A stretch of 64,000 nt of DNA from Cherax quadricarinatus (Eukaryota > Arthropoda > Malacostraca > Decapoda > Parastacidae): NCBI RefSeq assembly GCF_038502225.1, contig NC_091340.1, positions 31,212,548 to 31,276,547 of the forward strand. The letters run 5' to 3'. The notes under the pieces are model-generated. The model ran no database searches. It was not told the DNA's origin and saw only the letters and a list, made by a program, of their open reading frames with translations. Made by a program: the position numbers and the translations under genes. Shown here piece by piece: positions 45,746 to 55,640 of this stretch; the stretch's first letter is position 1, and each line of letters opens with the position of its first letter.

Positions 45746-45914
45746 GTTGGACCTGATAGCTTGTGCTAACAGGTCGGTTGCCGTGTTCCTCCCTTAAGTC
45801 AATGTGACCTGACCTGACTAGGTTGGGTGCATTGGCTTAAGCCGGTAGGGACTTGGACCTGCCTCGCATGGGCCAGTAGGCCTTCTGCAGTGTTCCTTCG
45901 TTCTTATGTTCTTA
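45746..45914 (+). other. LINE-B 3' UTR with 8-bp terminal repeat
   Basis: The segment after the ORF2 stop ends in GTTCTTATGTTCTTAT, two copies of an 8-mer. Chicken CR1 also ends in a short 8-bp repeat, so this is probably the recognition tail for target-primed reverse transcription. The same ending is seen, less complete, in the fragment at 40686. Confidence 0.75.
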
Positions 45915-46028
45915 TAAAGCTCAAGGAGTAGGAAGAGTGACCTAGTAGCGGCCAGTGAAGAGACGGGGCCAGGAGCTGTAACTCGACCCCTGCAACCACA
46001 ACTAGGTGAGTACAACTAGGTGAGTACA
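45915..46028 (+). pseudogene. LINE-A copy 5, right part (3' tail)
   Basis: Continues the LINE-A 3' UTR from 'aaagctcaagga' after the LINE-B insertion. It ends with two copies of the 14-bp unit ACAACTAGGTGAGT and a short (AC)n at 46025-46049. Confidence 0.87.
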
Positions 46029-46049
46029 CACACACACACAAACACACAC

Positions 46050-47224
46050 CTATTGGAGTTCTAGGACAAGGTAACGGTGTAGAAGGCTTTCTACACAGTA
46101 CCACACAAGAGACTGATTGAAACACTAGAGCAGCAGGTAGGAATAGGAAGGAAAATACTGCAATGGATAAGGGAATACCAAACAGGAATGAAACAACGAG
46201 TGTCGGTCCAAGACGAGGCGTCAGAGTGGGTGAATGTGTCTAGTGGGGTTCCACAAGGGTCAGTTCCAGGTACAGTGCTGTTTCTTGTATATGTGAATGA
46301 TATGACGGAAGGGATAGAGTAAGAGGTATCTCTGTTTGCAGACGATGTGAAACTAATGAGAAGAATACAAGTGGACAAGGATCAGATATGCCACAAGGGG
46401 ATCTGGACAGGCCGCAAGCCTAGTCTGACATATGGCTCCTTTAGTTTAACCCAACCAAGTGCAAAGTTATGAAGCTTGGGGAAGGACAAAGAACACCATA
46501 TACGGAGTACAGCCCAAGAGGTGAGAGACTGTAAAACTAACTCAAGGAAAAGGATCTTGGGGAAAGCATCATACCGAGCACGTCTCCTGAGACACATATC
46601 AACCAAATAATTGCTGCAGCAAATGGGCGCCTGGCGAACCTGAAAATAGAGTTGCAACATCCAAGGAGTCATTCACGACACTGTACACCTTGGACGTCAG
46701 GCCCATATTGGAGTATGCAGCACCAGTATGGAACCCACACCCGGTCAAACACGTCAGGTAATTAGATAAAGTGCAAATGTTTGCAACAAGACTAGTCCCG
46801 GAGCTAAGAAGTATGTCCTACAAGGAGAGGTTGAAAGAACTCAACCTGACAACACTGGAAGACAGGAGGGATAGAGAGAACATGATAACATATTAAATAC
46901 TAAGAAGAAGTGAGAGGGTGGATAAGTACAGAATATTTCAGAGATGTGACACAGCAACAAGGGGTCTCAGTTGGAAGTTGAAAACTCGGATGAGTCACAG
47001 TGATGTTAGGAAGTGTTTCTTCAGCCACAGAGTTGTCAGAAAGTGAAATAGTCTGGAGAATGATGTAGTGGAGGCAGGATCCATACATAGCTTCAAGAAG
47101 AGATATGATAAGGCTCATGGAACAGGGAAAGAGTGGCTCTAGTAGCGACCAGTGGTGGCCATGAGCTATGAGTCGACCCCTGCAACCACAGTTAGATGAG
47201 TACAATTAGGCGAGTACAAACACT
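46050..47224 (+). pseudogene. LINE-A copy 6: old, heavily degenerate RT fragment
   Basis: Starts directly after (AC)n and covers ORF2 from before motif A (Lys-Ala-Phe-Tyr-Thr-Val-Pro-His near 46090), through motif B and 'tttgcagacgatgtgaaact' (Phe-Ala-Asp-Asp, about 46335) to the 3' UTR. Many stops, frameshifts and indels exist and no long frame remains. It ends with 'gtgagtaca'-like units and (AC)n at 47225-47238. More diverged from the other copies, hence older. Confidence 0.82.
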
Positions 47225-47238
47225 CACACACACACACA

Positions 47239-47539
47239 TGTATACAGAGTATGTGTATACTAATCTATGAGGTTCGAACCTAGGAAGGAGAGGGCTGCTC
47301 CATTGCCGTGAATCAAGAGCCCTGAGCAGCATCAAGGAGGATTCTTTGAGTTATCCTGGTCAGTACTGCTAAACGCTGCCATCTGTCGTCAGCGACAAAC
47401 ACTACAGGTGCTGTCAATACCAACTGTCAGTATCAGCTGTTAGCACCAGCTGTTAGCACCAGCCGTCAGTACCAGCTGTCAGTATTAGATGTCAGCAATG
47501 GCTGTCAGCAAAGCTGCCAGTACCAGTTGACGGTCAGGT
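47239..47539. other. Unique flank grading into the 16-bp array
   Basis: No gene found. Positions about 47400-47530 contain diverged repeats of a CAGCTGTCAGTACCAG-like motif of 13-15 bp. A 'gctgccatctgtcgtcagc' motif occurs at 47367. Confidence 0.55.
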
Positions 47540-50018
47540 TGACAGCATGAGGTGTTGATAGTGTGATGTGTTGATAGTGTAAAGTGTTGATAGTGTGACG
47601 TGATGATAGTGTGACGTGATGATAGTGTGACGTGTTGATAGTGTGACGTGATGATAGTGTGGCGTGTTGATAGTGTGACGTGTTGATAGTGTGACGTTAT
47701 GATAGTGTGACGTGATGATAGAGAAAAGTGTTGATAGTGTGACGTGATGATAGTGTAAAGTGTTGATAGTGTGACGTGATGATAGTGTGACGTGATGATA
47801 GAGTGACGTGTTGATAGTGTGACGTGTTGATAGTGTGACGTGATGATAGTGTGACGTGATGATAGTGTAAAGTGTTGATAGTGTGACGTGATGATAGTGT
47901 GACGTGATGATAGTGTGACGTGATGATAGTGCGACGTGTTGATAGTGTGATGTGTTGATAGTGTGACGTGATGATAGTGTAAAGTGTTGATAGTGTGACG
48001 TGATGATAGTGTGACGTGATGATAGTGTGACGTGATGATAGTGTGACGTGATGATAGTGTGACGTGATGATAGTGTAAAGTGTTGATAGTGTGACGTGAT
48101 GATAGTGTAAAGTGTTGATGGTATGACGTGTTGATAGTGTGACGTGTTGACAGTGTGACGTGTTGATAGTGTGACGTGTTGATAGTGTGACGTGTTGATA
48201 GTGTAAAGTGTTGATGGTATGACGTGTTGATAGTGTGACGTGTTGATAGTGTGACGTGTTGATAGTGTGACGTGTTGATAGTGTGACGTGACGACAGTGT
48301 GACGTGATGATAGTGTGACGTGATGATAGTGTAAAGTGTTGATATAGTGACGTGATGATAGTGTGACGTGATGATAGTGTGACGTGATGATAGTGTAAAG
48401 TGTTGATAGTGTGACGTGATGATAGTGTAAAGTGCTGATAGTGTGACGTGATGATAGTGTGACGTGATGATAGTGTGACGTGTTGACAGTGTGACGTGAT
48501 GATAGTGTGACGTGATGATAGTGTGACGTGTTGATAGTGTGACGTGATGATAGTGTGACGTGTTATAGTGTGAAGTGTTGATAGTGTGACGTGTTGATAG
48601 TGTGACGTGTTGGTAGTGTGAAGTGTTGATAGTGTGACGTGATGATAGTGTGACGTGTTGATAGTGTGACGTGATGATAGTGCGACGTGATGATAGTTTG
48701 AAGTGTTGATAATGTGACGTGATGATAGTGTGACGTGTTGATAGTGTGACGTGATGATAGTGTGAAGTGTTGAAAGTGTGACGTGATGATAGTGTGACGT
48801 GTTGAAAGTGTGACGTGATGATAGTGTGACGTGATGATAGTGTGACGTGTTGATAGTGTAAAGTGTTGATAATGTGACGTGATGATAGTGTGACGTGTTG
48901 ATAGTGTGACGTGATGATAGTGTGACGTGATGATAGTGTGACGTGATAGTGTTACGTGATAGTGTTACGTGATGATAGTGTGACGTGATGATAGTGTGAC
49001 GTGATGATAGTGTAAAGTGTTAAGAGTGTGACGTGATGATAGTGTGACGTGATGATAGTGACGTATTGATAGTGTGACGTGTTGATAGTGTGACGTGATG
49101 ATAGTGTGACGTGATGATAGTGTGACGTGATGATAGTGTGACGTGTTGATAGTGTGACGTGATGATAGTGTGACGTGTTGATAGTGTGACGTGTTGATAG
49201 TGTGACGTGATGATAGTGTGACGTGTTGATAGTGTGACGTGTTGATAGTGTGACGTGATGATAGTGTGACGTGATAATAGTGTGACGTGTTGATAGTGTG
49301 ACGTGATGATAGTGTGACGTGTTGATAGTGTGACGTGTTGATAGTGTGACGTGTTGATAGTGTGACGTGTTGATAGTGTGACGTGTTGATAGTGTCACGT
49401 GTTGATAGTGTCACGTGTTGATAGTGTCACGTGTTGATAGTGTGACGTGTTGATAGTGTGACGTGATGATAGTGTGACGTGTTGATAGTGTGACATGTTG
49501 ATAGTGTGACGTGTTGATAGTGTGACGTGTTGATAGTGTGACGTGTTGATAGTGTGACGTGTTGATAGTGTGACGTGATGATAGTGTGACGTGATGATAG
49601 TGTGACGTGTTGATAGTGTGACGTGTTGATAGTGTGACGTGTTGATAGTGTGACGTGTTGATAGTGTGACGTGTTGATAGTGTGACGTGTTGATAGTGTG
49701 ACGTGATGATAGTGTGACGTGATGATAGTGTGACGTGTTGATAGTGTGACGTGTTGATAGTGTGACGTGTTGATAGTGTGACGTGTTGATAGTGTGACGT
49801 GTTGATAGTGTGACGTGTTGATAGTGTGACGTGATGATAGTGTGACGTGATGATAGTGTGACGTGTTGATAGTGTGACGTGATGATAGTGTGACGTGATG
49901 ATAGTGTGACGTGATGATAGTGTGACGTGATGATAGTGTGACGTGATGATAGTGTGACGTGATGATAGTGTGACGTGATGATAGTGTGACGTGATGATAG
50001 TGTGACGTGTTGATAGAT
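47540..50018. repeat. 16-bp minisatellite rich in TGACGTG (about 155 copies)
   Basis: The unit is GATAGTGTGACGTGTT or GATAGTGTGACGTGAT (16 bp), with AAAGTG variants on the left. Most copies contain TGACGTG. From about 49380 three copies read TCACGTG. Minus-strand HTINTSHYQHVTLSTR-type open frames reflect the repeat only. Confidence 0.97.
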
Positions 50019-50379
50019 AGTTTGAAGAAAAAAAAAAGGTGAAGAAGAAGAAAAGATGAAATAGATGAAGAATAAGAAGAAGATAGAAGTTAAAGAAGGC
50101 AATAAGAAGGAAAGAAGATAAGTGCACACAGTGCTGCCATCTCTTGGAGAGACAGCAAGTCATCACGTCAATAACAAAGCGCTAAACCAGTCAGGAAGTC
50201 TCAGTTGTGGACTTTATTTTCTCTCCATTGCACAATTTATTCATTTGTTATTTACAACATTTTCTTGACTATTTAAACTCGACTATTCAAAAATAGTCAC
50301 CGTGAGAACAATATAGTAGTGGTGCCATCTGTTGGTGGCGCCGCACACTACCTCTGTGTTTACTAACACAAGGTGATGT
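50019..50379. other. Unique stretch after the array
   Basis: An A/G-rich part (50028-50115) is followed by ordinary AT-rich sequence. Two 'gccatct' hairpin-like motifs lie at 50132 and 50324. No gene was recognised. Confidence 0.55.
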
Positions 50380-50495
50380 ACACTTTACTTACTTATTTGT
50401 GGTTGCACGGGTCGAGTCATAGCTCCTGGCCCCGCTACACTGGTCGCTACTAGGTCTGCTATTTCCCTGCTCCATGAGCTTTGTCATACTTCGTC
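50380..50495 (-). pseudogene. LINE-A copy 7: inverted 3' end
   Basis: In minus orientation this matches the LINE-A 3' UTR: 'aagctcatggagcagggaa', 'ctagtagcgaccagtg', 'ggggccaggagctatgactc', and a decayed GTAAGTA tail without (AC)n. It meets copy 8 head-to-head at the shared TTAAG (about 50496). Confidence 0.8.
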
Positions 50496-50887
50496 TTAAG
50501 GGAAATCGGCCTGACGACACTGGAGGACAGGAGGGTCAGGGGAGACATGATAACGACATATAAAATACTGCGTGGAATAGACAAGGTGGACAAAGACAGG
50601 ATGTTCCAGGGAGGGGACACAGAAACACGAGGCCACAATTGGAAGTTGAAGACACAAATGAGTCAGAGAGATAGTAGGAAGTATTTCTTCAGTCATAGAG
50701 TTGTAAGGCAGTGGAATAGCCTAGAAAATGACGTAGTGGAGGCAGGAACCATACACAGTTTTAAGACGAGGTTTGATAAAGCTCATGGAGCGGGGAGAGA
50801 GAGGGCCTAGTAGCAACCGGTGAAGAGGCGGGGCCAGGAGCTAGGACTCGACCCCTGCAACCACAAATAGGTGAGTACAAATAGGTG

Positions 50888-50890
<3 letters not shown>
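50496..50890 (+). pseudogene. LINE-A copy 8: 3' end nearly identical to copy 3
   Basis: Codes for the ORF2 C terminus (Arg-Glu-Ile-Gly-Leu-Thr-Thr to Gly-Ala-Gly-Arg-Glu-Arg-Ala stop) and the full 3' UTR with two 14-bp tail units. It aligns with 39576-39970 at a constant offset of 10920 without indels. I see two substitutions (an A/C at the 'aaacaagagg' site and an A/C in 'cccctgaaacc'). Confidence 0.9.

Positions 50891-50981
<91 letters not shown>
50891..50981. repeat. (AC)n microsatellite, tail of LINE-A copy 8
   Basis: About 90 bp of pure AC repeats. Confidence 0.98.
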
Positions 50982-50982
<1 letters not shown>

Positions 50983-51133
50983 CTCCCTTTCCCCATCTCT
51001 CTCCCCTCCTCCCCTCCCTCTCCCCCTAGCCCCTCTCCCCTCTCGCTCTTCCATCTCCCCCCTCTTTCCCCCTTCTCCCCCTCTCTGCCCCCTCTCTCTC
51101 CCCCTCTTTGCTTTCTCTTTCTCTCTCTTTCTC

Positions 51134-51170
<37 letters not shown>

Positions 51171-51171
51171 A

Positions 51172-51204
<33 letters not shown>

Positions 51205-51564
51205 GGTTTGACAAGGTTAAGGATCCCTAGCTTTATTGACAAGCTATTTACAGGTTAAGGATTCCTAACTTTATTGACAAGCTAAGAGCTGTTACCTACA
51301 TCTCTCTCTTCCCCATTTTCCCTTCTGACTCTCCCCCTCTCCTACTCTTCCCTTCACTCTCTCTCCTCTCTCTCTCTCACTCTCCCTCCCTCTCTCCCTC
51401 TCTCTCCCTCTCTCCCTCTCTCTCTCTTGCTCTCTCTCTTCCCCATTTTCCCTTCTAACTCTCCCCCTCTCCTACCCTTCCCCTCACTCTCTCTCCCCCT
51501 CTCTCTCTCTCACTCTCACTCTCTTCCCCTTTTTCCTTCTCACTATCCCCCTCTCTCTACCTTC

Positions 51565-51662
<98 letters not shown>

Positions 51663-51841
51663 CTCGCTCTCTTTCTCTCTCCATCTCTTCTCCATTTTTC
51701 CCTTCTCACTCTCCCCCTCTCCTTCCCTTCCCTTCTCTCTCTTTCCCCCCTCTCACACTCACTCTCCCCCTTTCCCTTCTCACTCTTCCCCTCTCTCTCT
51801 CCTTTTACCTTTCCCTTCTTTCTTCTCTCAAAAAAAAAAAA
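50982..51841. repeat. CT-rich low-complexity region with poly(T) and (CT)n
   Basis: Polypyrimidine sequence with imperfect CCCTCTC units, a T run at 51172-51198 and (CT)n at about 51568-51660. At 51205-51285 there is a tandem duplicate of about 40 bp (GGTTAAGGAT...TTATTGACAAGCTA). The block ends in A12 directly before the LINE-A ORF1 start, so part of it could be a LINE-A 5' region. That link is a guess. Confidence 0.7.
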
Positions 51842-52855
51842 ATGGTGGGGACTCGCAGGAACCAAGGATCAGATGAGAATGGTTCTGGTAGGGAGGAGTG
51901 GATGGAGGAGCAGTGGAAAAGGATGGAACAAGAGTGGGAGAGAAAATTAGGAGAGCTTTCTGAAAAAATGGAGAAAGAGCTCTCTGTGAAATTGGAAAAG
52001 AGGTTGGAGAAGGCGACAAAGAATTGGGAGGCACAAGTCGAAACTGCAGTAGCCAAGATAAGGGTCCTAGAAGTTGAGATAAATAGGCTGAAGCGAGTTA
52101 CAGGGGCAGTGACCAGAGAAGACACAGCATATGAAGCTGCAAGGCCGAATAGGAAGGAAGGAATTATGAATTATGCTAAGGTCATATCAGCCTGCCAAGG
52201 AGGACCAAGGAGTGAAAGGGAAGAACAGCTGGTTGCAGATGGAGAGGGTGATAGGTCGAATGCTGAGGCACAACCAGGCTATCAAGAGCCACTGGAAAAA
52301 TCAAGGGAGAAACTGACCACATACAGGCAGGATCCAGAGTCACAGAGGGTGAGGCAATGGGAGGAAGAAAGGGCAAAATCAGTGTTTATCCATGGGCTTC
52401 AGGAGAGAGAGGAAAGGACACACACTGAAGAAAGAAAGGAGATTGAGAAAATCATCACGGAAATAGGTGAAGAGATGGACGAGATTGTAAATTTTCAGAG
52501 AGGAGGGTACTCGAAGGGGAGAAACCGACCAATCAAGCTGATTCTCAGGACGGAAACAGTGCGGAACAGGATCCTCCAAGAGAAACCACAATTGAAATAC
52601 TCGGAAGAGTACAAGAGGGTGTTCCTAGACAGAGACAGAACAAAATCAGAACGACAGCATCTGAGGGAGAGGACAAAAAAGCGAAAGGAGCTAGGAAAAG
52701 AGACAAGGATGGAACCAGCAGAGGTCAGTCAGAGCAGAATAGAACAGCAAGGGCAAGCAAACACACAACTATTCTCAGAACCATACAACCTATCACACCA
52801 TCCCAACACACACTACAATCCATACCCACAGCCTCCACCCAACACCGAGCTATAG
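51842..52855 (+). CDS. LINE-A ORF1 protein (copy 9): coiled coil plus RRM-like RNA-binding region
   Basis: 337 codons, uninterrupted. Residues about 15-90 are rich in Glu/Lys/Arg with heptad-like spacing (Trp-Lys-Arg-Met-Glu-Gln-Glu-Trp-Glu-Arg-Lys-Leu), a probable coiled coil. Residues about 180-285 resemble the RRM plus C-terminal domain of other LINE ORF1 proteins: Ser-Val-Phe-Ile-His-Gly-Leu, then Arg-Pro-Ile-Lys-Leu-Ile-Leu, then Leu-Asp-Arg-Asp-Arg-Thr-Lys-Ser-Glu-Arg. The tail is Pro/Tyr/His-rich. There is no esterase domain, unlike LINE-B ORF1. ORF2 follows 11 bp downstream. Presumed role: RNA chaperone of the element's RNP. The gene looks whole although its ORF2 is broken. Confidence 0.82.
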   Translation: MVGTRRNQGSDENGSGREEWMEEQWKRMEQEWERKLGELSEKMEKELSVKLEKRLEKATKNWEAQVETAVAKIRVLEVEINRLKRVTGAVTREDTAYEAARPNRKEGIMNYAKVISACQGGPRSEREEQLVADGEGDRSNAEAQPGYQEPLEKSREKLTTYRQDPESQRVRQWEEERAKSVFIHGLQEREERTHTEERKEIEKIITEIGEEMDEIVNFQRGGYSKGRNRPIKLILRTETVRNRILQEKPQLKYSEEYKRVFLDRDRTKSERQHLRERTKKRKELGKETRMEPAEVSQSRIEQQGQANTQLFSEPYNLSHHPNTHYNPYPQPPPNTEL

Positions 52856-52866
52856 AATCCCAAAGT

Positions 52867-54411
52867 ATGCCACCAGGTCTCCCACCCTCACAGGCCCCCC
52901 AAACCACAGTGTTGGAAAGGAAACTGAAGGTATGGTACACAAATGCTGATGGAATAACAAATAAGTGGGAGGAGTGGCACAAAAGAGTCAAAGAAGCATC
53001 ACCGGACATCATAGCTCTCACAGAAACCAAGCTTACAGGTATGATAACAGATGCCATCTTTCCAACGGGATACCAAATCCTGAGGAAAGACAGAGGGAAC
53101 AGAGGGGGTGGAGGAGTGGCATTGCTGATCAAAAATCGCTGGAATTTTGATGAGCTGGAGAGAGGAGACAGCGGAGAAGAAAGTGATTACATAGCGGGAA
53201 CACTTCACTCTGGAGGTCCCAAGGTGGTAATAGCAGTGATGTATAACCCACCACAGAACAGCAGGAGGCCAAGGCAAGAGTACGACGAGAGCAATAGAGC
53301 AATGGTTGACACACTGGCTAGAGTGGCCAGAAGAGCTCATGCATGCAGGGCAAAGCTCCTGATCATGGGTGACTTTAACCACAAGGAGATCGATTGGGAG
53401 AACTTGGACCCGCATGGGGGCCAAGATGCATGGAGGGCTAAGATGATGGAGGTGGTACTGGAAAACTTCATGTGCCAACACATAAAGGACACTACGAGAG
53501 AGAGAGGAGAGGATGAACCAGCAAGGCTGGACTTAGTATTCACCTTGAGTAGTGCAGATATCGAGGACATCACATATGAAAGACCCCTTGGGGCCAGTGA
53601 CCATGTGGTTTTAAGCTTCGAATACACAGTAGAGCTACAAGTGGAGGGAGAAGCAGGAAGGCCAGGACGAATGAAGCCAAACTACAAGAAAGGGGACTAC
53701 ACAGGAATGAGGAACTACCTGAACGGGGTTCAGTGGGACAGAGAACTGGCAGGGAAGCCAGTTAATGAGATGATGGAATATGTAGCAACAAAATGCAAGG
53801 AGGCTGAGGAGAGGTTTGTACCCAAGGGTAACAGGAATAATGAAAAAGCCAGGATGAGCCCATGGTTTACCCAAAGGCGCAGGGAGGAAAAAACCAAGTG
53901 TGCTAGGGAATGGAAGAAATATAGAAGGCAAAGGACCCAGGAGAATAAGGAGAACAGTCGTAGAGCCAGAAACGAATATGCACAGATAAGAAGGGAGGCC
54001 CAAAGACAATATGAAAATGACACAGCAGCGAAAGCCAAATCTGACCCGAAACTGTTGTACAGTCAAGGACCAGGTAATCAGGCTAAGGAAGGAAGGAGGA
54101 GAGACAACAAGAAATGACCGTGAAGTATGTGAAGAACTCAACAAGAGATTCAAAGAAGTGTTCACAGAGGAGACAGAAGGGACTCCAGAAAGACGGAGAG
54201 GTGGGGCACACCACCAAGTGCTGGACACAGTGCACACAACCGAGGAAGAAGTGAAGAGGCTTCTGAGTGAGCTAGATACCTCAAAGGCAATGGGGCCAGA
54301 TAACATCTCCCCATGGGTATTGAGAGAGGGAGCAGAGGCACTATGTGTACCCCTAACAACAATATTCAATACATCTATCGAAACAGGGAGATTGCCTGAG
54401 GCATGGAAATC
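52867..54411 (+). pseudogene. LINE-A ORF2 (copy 9): intact endonuclease, truncated early in RT
   Basis: The open frame 52867-54117 contains a complete AP-like endonuclease: Tyr-Thr-Asn-Ala-Asp-Gly (about residue 26), Leu-Thr-Glu-Thr-Lys, Met-Gly-Asp-Phe-Asn (about 168) and Ser-Asp-His (about 244). Compared with copy 2 there is a deletion of about 23 bp near 54062, which shifts the frame. The reading continues in another frame (from about 54060) through Thr-Ser-Lys-Ala-Met-Gly-Pro-Asp to Leu-Pro-Glu-Ala-Trp-Lys at 54411. There the sequence switches to an inverted LINE-A segment. Catalytic RT motifs are lost. Confidence 0.88.
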
Positions 54412-54876
54412 CCCATCGGTGTTTTATGAGCAGTGCAACCCCTCCTCCCCCTCTACTCCTTCTATCTTTCCTCAGGATCTGATATCCTGTTGGGAAGATT
54501 GTGTCTGTTATTGTCTCAGCGAGTTTTGTTTCTGTGACTGCTATGATGTCTGGGGATTTTTCACTGATTCTTTCGTTCCACTCCTCATGTTTATTCGTTA
54601 TTCCATCCGCGTTTGTGTACCAAACCTTTAGTTTCTTTTCTATCATTGTGGTCATGCAAGAATATTGGGGTTGGGGGAGCGAGAGCCTTGGTGGGGGCCT
54701 ATATGGGGCTGTGGTGTAGGTGGGGTTTGTGTTGATGGGGGTGGGGTCAGAATGCCCATAAGGGACAGCTGTTGGGGTGAGGTTTGTGATATGGGGGTTG
54801 GTGGCAGAGGGAACAGTGAGTGGGTTGTAGTATAGGTTGCTCAGTTGCGTTGGGAATGTCGCGGGTGGAGTCTTTT

Positions 54877-54878
<2 letters not shown>
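54412..54878 (-). pseudogene. LINE-A copy 10: inverted ORF2 start, bounded by (AC)n
   Basis: In minus orientation this contains the ORF1/ORF2 boundary region and the start of the endonuclease: Leu-Lys-Val-Trp-Tyr-Thr-Asn-Ala-Asp-Gly, Val-Thr-Glu-Thr-Lys, Gly-Gly-Gly-Gly-Val-Ala-Leu-Leu, open at 54655-54353. It joins copy 9 tail-to-tail at 54411/54412. Its 5' edge (54878) touches (TG)n. Confidence 0.86.

Positions 54879-54920
<42 letters not shown>
54878..54920. repeat. (TG)n microsatellite
   Basis: A 42-bp TG run at the 5' boundary of the minus-strand LINE-A copy 10. Confidence 0.97.
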
Positions 54921-54921
<1 letters not shown>

Positions 54922-55640
54922 ACAGTGCGGACACTGAGTGTATGTACACTGAGTATGCACACTGTGTGTACACTGTGTACATTTTATGTACACTGAGTGT
55001 ACACTATGCATGTACACTGTGTGTACATTGCATGTACACTGAACATATGTACACTGTGTATTTACACTGTATATACAGTATATGTACATTGTGCACCGTG
55101 TGTATGTACACTATACACTCTGTGTAAAGTGTATGTACACACTGTGTGTACTCTGTATGTACACCTAGTGCATATACACTAAGTACGCTTAGTGTAGGTA
55201 CATTGTGTGAACAGTGTATGTATACTGTATGTTTATTGTGTGCGTGCACACTGTATGTACACCGAGAGTATGTATACCAATACAGAGTTCATGGACACTG
55301 TAGGTACACCGTGTGTATGTGCACTGAATGTATGTACACTGTGTGTATATACACATATTGTCTGTAGATTGAGTGTATGTACACTGTATTTACACTGTAT
55401 GTACACTGTACTTACACCGTGTATGTACACTGTACTTACACCGTGTATGTACACTGTACTTACACCGTGTATGTACAATGTGTATATGTACAATGAAGAT
55501 AAAAACAAGGATACAAATACATGCATACATAGATACACAAACAGGGATATACAAACAGGGGATACATAAACATGGATACATAAAGATAGACAAACAGTGG
55601 ATACACAGAGATACACATACAGGGATACACAGTCAAGACA
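54921..55640. repeat. Degenerate TGTACACTG-type repeats and a GATACACAAACAGG block
   Basis: Positions 54921-55495 are a loose low-complexity field of TGTACA/CTGTGTA words. A regular 24-bp unit (TGTACACTGTACTTACACCG plus TGTA) occurs about three times at 55415-55490. Positions about 55500-55640 contain GATACACAAACAGG-like units, the same repeat that forms the array at 60890-61470. Confidence 0.75.

Larger units (their letters stand above)
41695..45914 (+). mobile_element. LINE-B: full-length, apparently intact CR1-type retrotransposon
   Basis: A 4.2-kb element inserted in the 3' UTR of LINE-A copy 5. The LINE-A match stops at 41694 and resumes at about 45915. It consists of six 21-bp 5' repeats (41695-41820), a short leader, ORF1 (41874-42800), ORF2 (42800-45745) overlapping it by one base, and a 170-bp 3' UTR ending in two 8-bp repeats (GTTCTTAT). 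Neither ORF has a stop or frameshift, so this copy could be competent; whether it is active cannot be judged from sequence. There is no obvious target-site duplication, and a few bases of the target appear lost. Confidence 0.9.

Noticed and set aside
35699..47240. Telomeric retrotransposon array (HeT-A/TART-like)
   Set aside because: The train is head-to-tail, but it sits between ordinary satellites and other LINEs in the middle of the window; no telomeric repeats are seen.
54921..55569. Cys/Tyr/Thr-rich open frames on both strands
   Set aside because: Low-complexity TGTACA words generate them; no domain or consistent frame.
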